The notes: generated by a model not told the origin, from the sequence alone. A DNA stretch of 64,000 nt from JBBRHQ01 sp963840235 (GCA_963840235.1 CAWIYC010000001.1:376450-440449), one strand, 5' to 3'. Positions 55,738-64,000 are shown, counted from the first letter of the stretch. Made by a program: numbers and translations.

Positions 55738-56118
55738 CTAGTCCTTCTCCGTCCAGTCCTGCCGGCGCGAATCCTTGCCGGACACCAGGTCCATGAGGTG
55801 CGTCCAGCGGCTTGGTTTGACGCCCGGGTCCCGGAAGCGCAAAGCCTGCGCCTGACCGTGCGGCTCGGGCAGTTCCGCAGCCGCCGCGGCATCGATACGC
55901 AGGTCCACCCCGTGCTCATGCAGCGAGGCGACCTGTTCGGCGGCCACGAAGCGCCGGGCTCCCTCGGCCCGCATCACGATTCCGTGGAAGATGTCTAACG
56001 AGGGAGCGGAGATGACGTGGTCGACCGTTCCCACCTGCTCGCCACCCGAGGCATAGACAGGAACATCTTGGTCCAGCACCTCGTAGGCGATCGGAAGGCC
56101 CTCATCCACCCAGCGCAC
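55738..56118 (-). CDS. PRC-barrel domain protein
   Basis: Encodes 126 residues from a GTG. The PRC-barrel reads AYEVLDQDVPVYASGGEQVG, TVDHVISAPSLDIFHGIVMR and RRFVAAEQVASLHEHGVDLR. The last 40 residues are polar. The fold is used in ribosome maturation (RimM), photosynthetic reaction centres and stress proteins; here the role is unknown. It is convergent with the gene at 55372 with only 24 bp between ends. Confidence 0.82.
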   Translation of the reverse strand: MRWVDEGLPIAYEVLDQDVPVYASGGEQVGTVDHVISAPSLDIFHGIVMRAEGARRFVAAEQVASLHEHGVDLRIDAAAAAELPEPHGQAQALRFRDPGVKPSRWTHLMDLVSGKDSRRQDWTEKD

Positions 56119-56344
56119 GTTACCGTCGCCAGCCCGCGGGGTGTCCTCCCCGCGCCCCGTGATTCCCGATGCGAGGTCGCCGGACTGACGGCCAGCCCCC
56201 TGGCAGGCTTCTTCGAGCTGATGGGTACGGCCGCTGGGGGCTATCGGCTACGCCGCCACCTCGAGTGACGGACGCTCGCTCGTGGTTCCGCTCGATCTCC
56301 CCGGGCGGGCCGGGTGAGCTCTGGTGGGTACCGGGAGAGCCGTT

Positions 56345-57961
56345 TCAAGAAGGGACCGATTTCCGGCCCAGGTCGGCTCTAGCGTCCGCGAGCGCCTCCA
56401 CATCCATGGCCAGCTCCTCGGGCGGAGCCTCGCTGACGATCTCCGCCCGCGCCTCTGGGGCGAGTTCCTTCAGCGGCTCGCGCTCGGCCAGCTGCCGCCG
56501 GACCACGGCGAGATCCGCGTCCGAGACCCGCTCGGGGTCGAGCTGGCGTTCGCTAGCGCGTGAGAGCAGAACGTCGGCGGAAACCCGGCACTCGACGAAC
56601 AAGAGCGGGGCCGGATTCTCCCCAAGGCCCGCCCGGAATGCGTCGCGGTCCCGGTGGCGGTGGAAGGTCGCGTCGACGATCGCTCCGCCCGACCGCTGGA
56701 GCTCGTGCCGCGCGGAAGCGCCCAGCTCGCGGTAGGTGCGCTCGGTGAACTCCGGCGAGTAGTGGTTCGGTGCCGCCCGCGCCTTGGAGGCGAGGCCGGC
56801 GAGTCGCTTGCGGGTGACATCGGAGGAGATGTGGGCCCAGCCGCTGATCGACGCCAGCTCCTGCGCGAGCGTGGTCTTTCCGCTGGCCGCAACGCCGCAG
56901 ATCACCAGCACCAGCGGCTGCCGGGCGCGCCAGGCCAACCGGTGCCCGAGCCGGAAGTGCTCCCGGGCCGCGGCCTCCTGGGCATCCCGCTCGCGACTGT
57001 CCCCGGGGAGCTCGCGGGCCCGCAGGCAGGCGACCTTTGCGCGGACCCAGGCACGGTAGGAGGCGAAGAACCAGAGCATCGGATCGTCCCCGGGCTCGCC
57101 GCCCGCCTCGCGGTAGGCCTCGACCAGAGCAAACGCGAGGTCCTCTGCGCCGAGCGCGATCACGTCCATGACCAGGAACGCGATGTCGGCGGCGACGTCG
57201 ATCTGGCGCAGCGACGGGTCGAACTCGATGCAGTCGTAGATGTAGACGTCTCCTTCTGCGGGGACGATCACGTGCTCGGCGCGCAGATCGCCGTGGCACT
57301 CGCGCACCAGGCCACGACGCGCCCTGACCTCGAGCTGATCTCGCCGGGCCGAGAGATAGGCGTGGGTGAAGTGCTCGGCGGACTTCAGACGGTGGTCTCC
57401 GAGAATCGATGCACCCGTCTCGCGCAGCGTCGCCAGATTCTCCTCCAGCGTCGCGACCAGGACCTCGACGCTGCGTTGCGGCTCCGGGGCGAGCGGTGCG
57501 TCGGCGTGAAGGCGGGCCAACCGCCGGGCGACGGTGAATACCTGGTTGCGCTCGAGCCTGCCCTCGGCGGCGAGGGTGGCCATGCTCCTGCTCTCGTCAA
57601 CCGGTCGCATCTCGACCGCGTACTCGACTGCGGCCGGGTCCTCCTCGGAGGCCATGCTCCACCGGCCACCCGCGCGGGTGATGCCGACCACGCCCAGGTA
57701 GATCTGCGGGGCGTAGGGTCGGTTCAGGCGCACCTCCTCCCGGCACATCTCGCGGCGCCGCTCGGGGCTGCCGTAGTTGAGAAAGGGCAGGGTCAGCGGT
57801 TTCTTCACCTTGTAGGCGAGGGTGCCGGCGAGAAAGACCCATGAGATATGCGTCTCGCGCAGCTCCACCGATTCCGGCGCGTGGGGGTAGAAGCCCGGCT
57901 CGAGCATCGCGGAGACGAGCTGCGGCTGTTCCCTTCTTGCGTTCGCCATTCGCGAGCGCAT
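56345..57961 (-). CDS. bifunctional APH-like phosphotransferase / P-loop kinase
   Basis: Encodes 538 residues from the ATG at 57961; an ATG four codons later is possible. The first half is an aminoglycoside-phosphotransferase-like kinase with HGDLRAEH (residues 223-230) and YDCIEFDPS (about 242-250). The second half has the P-loop GVAASGKTT (356-364), then SSDVTRKRLAG and a Zeta-toxin/gluconate-kinase-like end VDATFHRHRDR. This AAA/APH fusion is widespread in proteobacteria and actinobacteria and its substrate is not known. It is a single gene transcribed away from the wax ester synthase. Confidence 0.9.
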   Translation of the reverse strand: MRSRMANARREQPQLVSAMLEPGFYPHAPESVELRETHISWVFLAGTLAYKVKKPLTLPFLNYGSPERRREMCREEVRLNRPYAPQIYLGVVGITRAGGRWSMASEEDPAAVEYAVEMRPVDESRSMATLAAEGRLERNQVFTVARRLARLHADAPLAPEPQRSVEVLVATLEENLATLRETGASILGDHRLKSAEHFTHAYLSARRDQLEVRARRGLVRECHGDLRAEHVIVPAEGDVYIYDCIEFDPSLRQIDVAADIAFLVMDVIALGAEDLAFALVEAYREAGGEPGDDPMLWFFASYRAWVRAKVACLRARELPGDSRERDAQEAAAREHFRLGHRLAWRARQPLVLVICGVAASGKTTLAQELASISGWAHISSDVTRKRLAGLASKARAAPNHYSPEFTERTYRELGASARHELQRSGGAIVDATFHRHRDRDAFRAGLGENPAPLLFVECRVSADVLLSRASERQLDPERVSDADLAVVRRQLAEREPLKELAPEARAEIVSEAPPEELAMDVEALADARADLGRKSVPS

Positions 57962-58080
57962 GCTGACAGCGTCCGTCGCAGGGCAGTCATCCGGACCCGG
58001 ACGGATTCGATGCGGCCGGCGGTGGCCCCGCGGGCAATGCCCAGCCCACGCCCGCGTCAGGCTGAGGCCGAGTTTTCCGA

Positions 58081-58097
58081 CGCGTGACGGTCACGCG
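58081..58097. promoter_or_regulatory. 17-bp near-perfect palindrome upstream of the WS/DGAT gene
   Basis: CGCGTGAC-G-GTCACGCG is symmetric around one base and sits 4 bp before palindromic repeat copy 2, in the 326-bp gap between the divergent kinase and WS/DGAT genes. Its shape fits a dimeric repressor site, but no regulator gene is adjacent. Confidence 0.35.
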
Positions 58098-58101
58098 CTT
58101 A

Positions 58102-58189
58102 GCCGTTCCACTATCCGTGGGTGGTCGCGAGAGACGAATCGGGTCCGCCATTCGCCGTCGCGACCAACCTAAGGGCGCCTGCAAATCGA
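58102..58189. repeat. dispersed palindromic repeat, copy 2
   Basis: Aligns with copies at 52021 and 59826: the arms GGTGGTCGCGA and TCGCGACCA are perfect here, the middle differs (GGGTCCGCC), and the tail reads CTAAGGGCGCCTGCAAATCG. It lies in the leader region of the WS/DGAT gene. Confidence 0.78.
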
Positions 58190-58287
58190 GCACTTCTCGA
58201 TGGCTAGGGAATGTTTGCGCCGGCGCCAAGCTAGTCTCGCCCCGTGACCAGCAGATCGGAGATCCCCGGCCCGGGGGTGGCCCTGGC

Positions 58288-59694
58288 GTGACCGATCACC
58301 TGACGCCGCTCGACGCATCGTTCCTCGAACTGGAGGAGAACGACGAGTCCTCCCACATGCACGTCGGCTGGGCGATGGTCTTCGATCCGCTGCCCGACGG
58401 AAGCACCCCAGAGGTCGAGGACGTACGTGAGCTCCTCAGCTCGCGACTCTCCCTGCTTCCGCGCTTCCGCCGCCGGCTTTCGGAGCCACGAACCGGCGGG
58501 CTCAGCTGGCCGACGTGGGTGGATGAGGAGGCCTTCGACATCGCCACGCACGTGCGCCACGCGGCTCTCCCGGCACCCGGCGGCTCGCCGCAGCTGCTCG
58601 AATGGCTCGCCGACTTCTACTCGCACCGGCTCGACCGCGCCCATCCTCTCTGGCAGATGACAATGCTCGACGGGCTCGCCGAGGGTCGCTGGGCTATAGC
58701 GGCCAAGGTGCACCACTGCCTGGTCGACGGGATCAGCGGTGCATCTGTCACCAACCTGATCCTCGACGCCGAACCGGAGCCGGACCCCGGCTCGAGCGGC
58801 GTGCTGGAGGCATTCGAGCCCCCACCCGATAGTGAGGGCGGTATCCACGGGCCACGTTCGCTGGTCTCCGAGGGTGCCCGTGCCGGCCTCGACCTCGCTC
58901 TGCACCCACGCAAGCTTGGCGGGATGCTCTCGCGTTCGCGTAGCCTGGCCGAGCTCGTGCGCGACGAACTGCGGGGCGCGCCGAGCACCAGCCTCAACCA
59001 GCAGATCGGCGCCACCCGGCGGCTGGCCGAGGTCGCGGTGCCGCTGGAGGAGCTGAAGCGGATCAAGCGGGCCCTCGGCGGAACTGTCAACGACGTCGTG
59101 CTCGCGGCCTCGGCCGGGGGACTTCGGCACTTCCTCGAGGCCCGCGGCGAGAAGCCCGGTGCGCGAGGCCTGCGGGCGATGGTGCCGGTGAGCCTGCGAA
59201 GGGCCAGCGAGTCCCTCGCGCTTGGCAACCGGGTCAGCTCGCTATTCGTCGATCTGCCGGTGGCCGAGCCCGTTCCGCTGGAGCGCTATCGGAAGACGAT
59301 CGAGGTGGCCGAGTCGCTGAAGGGTGGGCGGCAGGCGGCGGGCGTCGAGACCGTCCTCGACCTGGCCGGGGTCGCGCCGCCCGTGCTGCACGCCACCCTC
59401 GCCCAGCTCTCCTACGCGCCGCGCCTTTTCAACATCACGATCACCAACGTGCCGGGCCCGCAGCTGACGCTTTACGCGTTGGGCGCCCGGCTTCGGCGGG
59501 TAATCCCGCTGGTGCCGATCTTCGCCTTTCACGCTGTTGGGATCGCGGTCGCCAGCTACGACGGCGAGGTCGTCTTCGGCCTGGCCGCCGACCGGGGCAG
59601 CGTCCCCGACCTCGACGTCCTGGCCGGCGGCATCGAGGATTCGCTGACGCAACTGGGCGAGCTGGCCGACGCCGCGGAGCGCGCGTATCCGTAA
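58288..59694 (+). CDS. wax ester synthase / acyl-CoA:diacylglycerol acyltransferase (WS/DGAT)
   Basis: About 468 residues from the GTG at 58288 (MTDHLTPLDASFLELE), the usual family start. The catalytic HHxxxDG motif is HHCLVDG at residues 142-148. Later family segments NDVVLAASAGGLRHFLEARG, MVPVSLRR, LGNRVSSLFVDLPV and FNITITNVPGPQLTLYALGA are all present. The enzyme esterifies long-chain alcohols or diacylglycerol with acyl-CoA for storage lipid. This indicates neutral-lipid accumulation in the host. It is a single gene with repeats on both sides. Confidence 0.94.
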   Translation: MTDHLTPLDASFLELEENDESSHMHVGWAMVFDPLPDGSTPEVEDVRELLSSRLSLLPRFRRRLSEPRTGGLSWPTWVDEEAFDIATHVRHAALPAPGGSPQLLEWLADFYSHRLDRAHPLWQMTMLDGLAEGRWAIAAKVHHCLVDGISGASVTNLILDAEPEPDPGSSGVLEAFEPPPDSEGGIHGPRSLVSEGARAGLDLALHPRKLGGMLSRSRSLAELVRDELRGAPSTSLNQQIGATRRLAEVAVPLEELKRIKRALGGTVNDVVLAASAGGLRHFLEARGEKPGARGLRAMVPVSLRRASESLALGNRVSSLFVDLPVAEPVPLERYRKTIEVAESLKGGRQAAGVETVLDLAGVAPPVLHATLAQLSYAPRLFNITITNVPGPQLTLYALGARLRRVIPLVPIFAFHAVGIAVASYDGEVVFGLAADRGSVPDLDVLAGGIEDSLTQLGELADAAERAYP

Positions 59695-59825
59695 GGGCTA
59701 ATCCCACGAGGGACCGGGCCCACCTTTGAACTTCCATGAGAAGCGTCACCGGCGCTAGCGCCGAAGCTGGCCCAAAGACTCACGCTGTCAGGCCAGAACC
59801 GGTTGGGATCATGCGGACACGCGCA

Positions 59826-59913
59826 GCCGCTCGACTATTCGCGGGTGGTCGCGAGAGACGAATCGGGCCCGGTATTCGCCGTCGCGACCACCCTAAAGAC
59901 GTCTGCAAATAGG
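59826..59913. repeat. dispersed palindromic repeat, copy 3
   Basis: The most regular copy. GGGTGGTCGCGA (59842-59853) is the exact complement of TCGCGACCACCC (59883-59894), and the centre holds GACGAAT, CGGGCCCG and ATTCG. The tail reads CTAAAGACGTCTGCAAATAGG. Confidence 0.8.
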
Positions 59914-60278
59914 TCTGTTCCGAAGGGTGCTCCTGTGCAGATGTGCACGCACAGGCACACATCAACGAACAGGCGCGCGGATGACAGGCACATCCCGGCT
60001 CACCATGACATGCGCTTCGAGATGGTCAGGCGGCTCGGCGCATGGGAACACCCCCACCCATACATCTCAGCACTCGTAGGGGCCGAGGCTCTGAGTGACG
60101 CGCTGTCCGCCGTCCTCAACACGCTTGCCGCTCGGCGAGGGCCACGGCGGCACCTTCTTCATGGCCTCAGACGATGTCCCGCCGCTGATGCCACGCTGTC
60201 GAGCCGGGGGTCGCCGCCCTCGGCCTCTTGTGTGACCGGGCCGCAGCGAGACGCGGCGTGGAAGCTAGGCTGCGGGGC
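59914..60278. other. non-coding interval
   Basis: No gene is supported here on either strand. Open frames lack family patterns. Together with 59695-59825 and repeat copy 3, it forms a 580-bp gap before the DsrE-type gene. Confidence 0.5.
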
Positions 60279-60644
60279 GTGAAGGTCGCCTACATCTTCT
60301 CCACCTCCGGGCACACGGCGAGCTACAAGCTCGGCAAGATGATCCTGCCGCAGCTCGAGCAGGGAAACCACGGGGTGGAGGTCGTCGGGATGTTCTTCTT
60401 CGACGACAACACCTACGTGTTGCGCGCGGGCGATCCGCTCGGCGAGCGCCTCGCCGAGGTTGCCGAGGAGCAGGGGATCATGCTGATGCTCTGCGACCGG
60501 TGCGCGATCGAACGCTCGCTCGCGGAGGGCGAGCCGGGCGACTGCCGTCCCAGCGGCACGGTCGCGGGAGTGCGGGTCGGCTGCTTTCCGGACCTCTACG
60601 GGGCGCTGTCGGGAAACCCGCCCGACCAAGTGATCACGCTGTAG
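60279..60644 (+). CDS. DsrE-family protein, SaoD-like
   Basis: About 121 residues from the GTG at 60279 (MKVAYIFSTSGHTASYKLGK). The DsrE/YchN Rossmann-like fold is visible: a first strand VAYIFST, EVVGMFFFDDNTYVL, then a cysteine-bearing loop MLCDRCAIERSLAEGEPGDC and the end VGCFPDLYGALSGNPPDQVI. This pattern agrees with the DsrE-related SaoD proteins that I recall from selenocysteine-assisted organometal (SAO) gene sets. Conserved cysteines suggest sulfur or metal handling. It converges on the radical SAM gene with 40 bp between them. Confidence 0.75.
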   Translation: MKVAYIFSTSGHTASYKLGKMILPQLEQGNHGVEVVGMFFFDDNTYVLRAGDPLGERLAEVAEEQGIMLMLCDRCAIERSLAEGEPGDCRPSGTVAGVRVGCFPDLYGALSGNPPDQVITL

Positions 60645-60667
60645 TTGCGAAGCGCAAACCGGCCTTA

Positions 60668-60683
60668 GGGCTCGGTCGAGCCC
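60668..60683. terminator. hairpin between converging genes
   Basis: GGGCTCG (60668-60674) pairs perfectly with CGAGCCC (60677-60683) across a 2-nt loop, 1 bp beyond the radical SAM stop and 24 bp after the DsrE-type stop. A shared terminator is likely; there is no T-tract. Confidence 0.55.
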
Positions 60684-60684
60684 G

Positions 60685-62088
60685 CTAGGTAACCGGCTCG
60701 CTGCCGGCCACCGAGGCGAGCTGGATGTTGGTGGGCTCGGCGCAGCAGAACCAGGCCTCGGTGAGCCGCGGGCGCGGCTCGACGTCGCCAAAGTCGGCGG
60801 GGTCGGCTGAATGTCCCGCGGCATCGGCCACCGCCCTATACAGGGTCCGAAACGTCGACACGCTGTCGACCTCCGCCGCGACGTCGGCCTCGACGATTTC
60901 GGCGAGCTCGGCATGGAGGCGATCCAACCGCGGATCCCCGGCTTGCCAGTCATACGTGAGGCGGTCGCGATCGTAGTCCTGCAGGTGCGGTGTGATCTCG
61001 GGGCGATCGAGCAGCAGCGAGCCCTTGGGCACGAGCAAACGGATCGTGTACTGGATCGGATCCACGTTCCCCACCATCTCGTTGGCAATCACGAAATCGA
61101 GGATCTCGAGGATGTCCTGCGGCGTCGCCCAGGGCGTGAACGGCAACCACGAGGGGCGGATCTCGATCCCATGCTCGCGTAGCAAGGCCACCGCCTGGGC
61201 GGCCTCGTCGGCGGTGTGACCCTTGTCGAGATAGGTGAGGATCTCGGCGTTGAGCGACTCGAACGCCGAGATTACGAAGAGGCACCCGTACTCGCTGAGC
61301 TCGGGCCAGACCTGACGATGCTCGAGGATGTGCTCGACCTTGGTCGTGCAGTCGAAGGTGACCTCGGGAAAGTGGCGGTGAAGCTCGCGCGCCACTTGCA
61401 GGGAATGCTTGACGCCGTTTAGGAAGTCCGGGTCGCCGAAGGTGATATGGCGCGCCCCTGCCGCCACCAACTGGGCGATATCCGCCATCACCACGGAGCT
61501 CCCGATGATCCGGATCCGGCCGTCGTAGGCGACGGGCACCGGGCAGTGCCGGCACTTGTGCACGCAGCCGTGGCTGGCCTCGACGTACCCCGCGAGCTGC
61601 TCCTCGCCATCGCGCTCCAGCCGCGCATAGCGCTTGAGGGGCGGCAACTGCCCTCGGCTCGGCGTGTGGAACTCGTGGCGCCCCAGGTCAATCGAGCTGG
61701 TCGCCGGTCGCCGCGCCGGCGAGTCGCCGAGCGCCTCAACCCACTCCACCAGCTCCGACTCATACTCGCCGGCGATCAGCCGGTCGACCAGTCCACCGAT
61801 CGTCGGGTCGTCACTGACCGCGGCGTAGAGACCGTAGAAACAGAGCGGCAACCGCGGCCGGATCGCTCGAATTTGCTCGCCGGCGCCAATCGCCAGTCGC
61901 ATCGCGGTGTGCATTGGAACGGAGACGCCGACGGTCTCGGCCCAGTCGATCTTGTCTCGATCGAGCTGCTCGACGGAGAGATCGATGCACCGAACCCGAT
62001 GCCCAGCGGCCTCCAGGGCGGCTGCCGGCGAGGCCAGGTGCAACGGCTGATGACCAAGCTCGTAGGTGGAGATCAGCAGGACCCGCAC
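60685..62088 (-). CDS. B12-binding radical SAM protein with CCAEP tail
   Basis: About 467 residues from the GTG at 62088 (MRVLLISTYELGHQPLHLAS); a GTG at 62118 overlapping the ATP-grasp stop would add ten residues. Residues 1-125 form a cobalamin-binding-type Rossmann domain. The radical SAM cluster site is C175-x3-C179-x2-C182 in HGCVHKCRHCP. The tail ends FCCAEPTNIQL (C448, C449), the cysteine form of the CUAEP/CCAEP-tail (seleno)protein family, where Sec replaces one Cys in relatives. Codons are TGC-TGC, so no Sec here. The reaction is unknown; a carbon-metal or carbon-sulfur/selenium step is conjecture. Confidence 0.85.
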   Translation of the reverse strand: MRVLLISTYELGHQPLHLASPAAALEAAGHRVRCIDLSVEQLDRDKIDWAETVGVSVPMHTAMRLAIGAGEQIRAIRPRLPLCFYGLYAAVSDDPTIGGLVDRLIAGEYESELVEWVEALGDSPARRPATSSIDLGRHEFHTPSRGQLPPLKRYARLERDGEEQLAGYVEASHGCVHKCRHCPVPVAYDGRIRIIGSSVVMADIAQLVAAGARHITFGDPDFLNGVKHSLQVARELHRHFPEVTFDCTTKVEHILEHRQVWPELSEYGCLFVISAFESLNAEILTYLDKGHTADEAAQAVALLREHGIEIRPSWLPFTPWATPQDILEILDFVIANEMVGNVDPIQYTIRLLVPKGSLLLDRPEITPHLQDYDRDRLTYDWQAGDPRLDRLHAELAEIVEADVAAEVDSVSTFRTLYRAVADAAGHSADPADFGDVEPRPRLTEAWFCCAEPTNIQLASVAGSEPVT

Positions 62089-62114
62089 AGCGCCAGGATA
62101 GCCTTCGCTTCGCT

Positions 62115-63344
62115 TCACTCCGACGGCTCGCCGATCACGATCTCGAGCTGGCCGTGGGCGGTGCGCAGCGTCCGCTCGACCTGCTCGGGCGTCTCGCCCC
62201 GGGCGAAGAGGAAGCCGAGATAGCGGTCGGCCTCGGGCAGCGCCCGCACAGCCTTGCCGCGCGCGATCGAGATCTCGAGCCCGGTCACGCCGGGCACCGC
62301 CCGGGCCTCGGCCTGCCCGCGCACCTCCTTCAGCACGCCCGCCTTCGGGATCGGGAGCATCATCACCCCGGAGGCGGTGGCCTCGCGGCCCAGGTCGTCG
62401 AGCGGCAGCCCGAGGGCGTGGCGCAGGATGAGCTCCTCGAGGCTCACGCCCATCCCAAAGCGCAGCGAGCGCGAGCACAGCCCACCGATCGAGCGGGCGC
62501 CGAGCTCGAGCATCCACACCCTACCCTCGTCGATCCGCAGCTCGGCGTGTATCGGCCCCTCGACCAGGCCGAGCGCAGCGGCCGCCTCGGCCGCCACCAG
62601 GCTGACGGCCGAGAGGGTCTCCGCGGGCAGGCGCGACGGGGTCACGTAGATGGTCTCCTCGAAGTAAGGGCCCTCGAGGGGATCCGGCTTGTCGAACACC
62701 GCCAGGATCTCAAGGGCGCCGCCGCGCAAGAGGCCCTCGACAGCCACCTCCACGCCCGGGACGTAGCGCTCGACCAGCAGCGGCGCGTCCGGGTCCTCGC
62801 CAGCCTCGGCGAGGATCGCCCTGACCCGCTCGGCCGCGGCGCCGGCCGCCGCCGGATCGTCGGCGCGGATCACGCCGCGGCTAGCCGACAGCGAAACCGC
62901 CTTGACCACGCAGGGAAGACCGACCTCGCCGGCCAGCTGCGCCACCTCCGCGTCGGGCCCAGCGACCCGGTAGTCGGGCTGGCGCAGGCCGGCGGCCGCG
63001 AAGGCCCGGCGCATCGCGGTCTTGTCCCTGGTCGCCGCCACCGCCTCGGGCGGGTTGTGCACGAGCCCCAAGCGCGCGGCGGCCAGCGCGGCCACGAGCA
63101 CGCCCTGCTCGTCAGCGCCGACCACGGCGTCGAGCGGCTTGTCCTGCGCCCGGGCGACGATGGCCTCGGCGGCGGCCTCGGGCCGCCTCAGGTCCACGAC
63201 CAGCGCCCGGTCTCCCATCGTTCCGGACATCGCCTGCCGGCGCTCGGAGGCGACCACCACGTCGGCGTCCAGCGCCCGCGACGCGGCGAGGAAATCGCTC
63301 GCGCGGTAGGTGGCTGTGGGCAGCAGAAGAAGAACGCGGGGCAT
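62115..63344 (-). CDS. ATP-grasp ligase
   Basis: Encodes 409 residues from the ATG at 63344 (MPRVLLLLPTATYRASDFLA). The three ATP-grasp parts are visible: a pre-ATP-grasp Rossmann domain (1-110), the ATP-binding lobe with LPCVVKAVSLSASRGVIRAD (Lys and mobile loop) and LLVERYVPGVEVAVEG, and the metal site EGPIHAELRID and WMLELGARSIGG. It most resembles carboxylate-amine/thiol ligases of the biotin-carboxylase-like type. It is directly upstream of the radical SAM gene (27 bp) in one operon, so the two products probably act in one pathway. Substrate unknown. Confidence 0.9.
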   Translation of the reverse strand: MPRVLLLLPTATYRASDFLAASRALDADVVVASERRQAMSGTMGDRALVVDLRRPEAAAEAIVARAQDKPLDAVVGADEQGVLVAALAAARLGLVHNPPEAVAATRDKTAMRRAFAAAGLRQPDYRVAGPDAEVAQLAGEVGLPCVVKAVSLSASRGVIRADDPAAAGAAAERVRAILAEAGEDPDAPLLVERYVPGVEVAVEGLLRGGALEILAVFDKPDPLEGPYFEETIYVTPSRLPAETLSAVSLVAAEAAAALGLVEGPIHAELRIDEGRVWMLELGARSIGGLCSRSLRFGMGVSLEELILRHALGLPLDDLGREATASGVMMLPIPKAGVLKEVRGQAEARAVPGVTGLEISIARGKAVRALPEADRYLGFLFARGETPEQVERTLRTAHGQLEIVIGEPSE

Positions 63345-63411
63345 GGGCGTATCGTAGGTAGCGGCGGGCTGGCGCCACCGGCGAGGGACTACCAGCCATA
63401 CGGGATACGAG

Positions 63412-64000
63412 ATGACCGCCGAAGACACAGCCGAGCCGACGCTCGCGATCACCGAGCAGGCGATCGAGAAGGTCAGAGGGTTCCGCGCGCAATCCGAGGA
63501 CCCCGAGAGCCAGGCGCTGTGGGTGGAGGTGAGCGGCGTCTCGGACGGCGAGTACCTCTACAAAATCTCCCTAAACGCATTGCATGTTGCGCGCCGGGAC
63601 GACGTGGTGCAGCGCCACGGCGACCTGGCGATCGTGGTGCCGGAGTCGAGCGTCGAGAAACTGCGAGGCGCAACCATCGACTGGCCGGAAGGTCTCGCGC
63701 AGAGCGGCCTCGCCCTCGTGAACCCGAACAAGCCGCCGGCCCCGGCGGACCTCCCGATGATGAGTCCGCCGATGGCGCCACCCGCGAGCCCGCCCATCGA
63801 CGCTCCTCCGCCGGCCGACCTCAGCGGCGATGTCGCCCAGCGGGTCATCCAGGTGATCGACCAGCAGGTCAACCCGGCCATCGCCGCGCACGGCGGGCAT
63901 GCGGAGCTGGTCGCGGTCGAGGAGGACACCGCCTACCTGCGCCTGGGCGGCGGCTGCCAGGGCTGCGGGATGGCCACCGTCACCCTCGGCCAGGGGATCG
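63412..64000 (+). CDS. NfuA-like Fe-S carrier (degenerate A-type domain plus NifU C-terminal domain), 3' end outside window
   Basis: The ATG at 63412 starts an open frame of at least 196 codons that leaves the window. Residues 12-105 look like an A-type (HesB/IscA) fold (QALWVEVSGVSDGEYLYKIS) but lack its cysteines, as in NfuA. After a Pro-rich linker comes the NifU domain VIQVIDQQVNPAIAAHGGHA and GGGCQGCGMA with C182 and C185, the Fe-S ligands. Such proteins deliver clusters to targets. Divergent placement 67 bp from the ATP-grasp gene suggests it may serve the radical SAM enzyme, but it could also be a general carrier. Confidence 0.88.
   Translation, partial: MTAEDTAEPTLAITEQAIEKVRGFRAQSEDPESQALWVEVSGVSDGEYLYKISLNALHVARRDDVVQRHGDLAIVVPESSVEKLRGATIDWPEGLAQSGLALVNPNKPPAPADLPMMSPPMAPPASPPIDAPPPADLSGDVAQRVIQVIDQQVNPAIAAHGGHAELVAVEEDTAYLRLGGGCQGCGMATVTLGQGI

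Noticed and set aside
60685..62088. Selenocysteine codon in the radical SAM tail
   Set aside because: The codons are TGC-TGC, not TGA, and no SECIS-like structure is needed; it is the cysteine form.

Overview
The window is high-GC throughout, densely packed, and rich in GTG starts and start/stop overlaps (GTGA, TTGA, TGATG). Gene content points to an actinobacterium. The glmU-prs block, a CTC-type L25 beside pth, and the mfd / parvulin / MazG / eno / FtsB run, together with many FG-GAP and wax-ester-synthase type genes, suggest a Thermoleophilia (Solirubrobacterales-like) genome. That placement is inference from gene content, not a phylogeny.

Region 1 (1-45.2 kb) is a stable core-type chromosome segment. 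It carries cell-wall and nucleotide precursor supply (glmU, prs), lipid and membrane functions (glycerophosphodiesterase, MFS pump, AarF kinase), and translation (rplY, then pth with an apparent CTG start). Next come transcription-coupled repair (mfd), envelope folding (parvulin), NTP clean-up (MazG), glycolysis (eno, class I aldolase) and division (FtsB). Further on are an HxlR regulator with a rhomboid-like pseudoprotease, an ECF sigma factor fused to a zinc anti-sigma motif and a membrane/wall tail, and a response regulator/PAS histidine kinase pair whose start codons lie 6 bp apart. The region ends with a CitE-like lyase / MaoC hydratase / CaiB-type CoA-transferase group that closely resembles the mesaconyl-CoA part of the 3-hydroxypropionate bicycle. 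tRNA-Gln and tRNA-Leu genes lie within this region.

Region 2 (45.1-50.3 kb) is an accessory tract anchored on an initiator tRNA-fMet gene. The 3' part of that tRNA, from the anticodon loop onward, recurs downstream as exact direct repeats (43 bp and 37 bp, plus a 26 bp partial). These copies bracket two tandem FG-GAP repeat genes that carry many frameshifts but few stops, an MMPL transporter tail fragment and a methyltransferase. The pattern fits successive integrations at the tRNA 3' end, although no integrase is visible.

Region 3 (50.3-60.3 kb) is a mixed accessory region. It has a methyltransferase, a DUF1918 protein, an alanine-dehydrogenase-like (carboxyethyl)ornithine synthase homologue, an IS481-type remnant, an M43 metalloprotease, a PRC-barrel protein, an APH/P-loop kinase and a wax ester synthase/DGAT. 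Three copies of an approximately 90 bp palindromic repeat are scattered through it.

Region 4 (60.3-64 kb) contains a SaoD-like DsrE protein that converges on a B12-binding radical SAM protein with a CCAEP tail. The radical SAM gene follows an ATP-grasp gene in an apparent operon, and a two-domain NifU-type Fe-S carrier is divergent from it and cut by the window end. CCAEP-tail proteins are the cysteine counterparts of CUAEP selenoproteins, so this cluster is the strongest candidate for a poorly described pathway.
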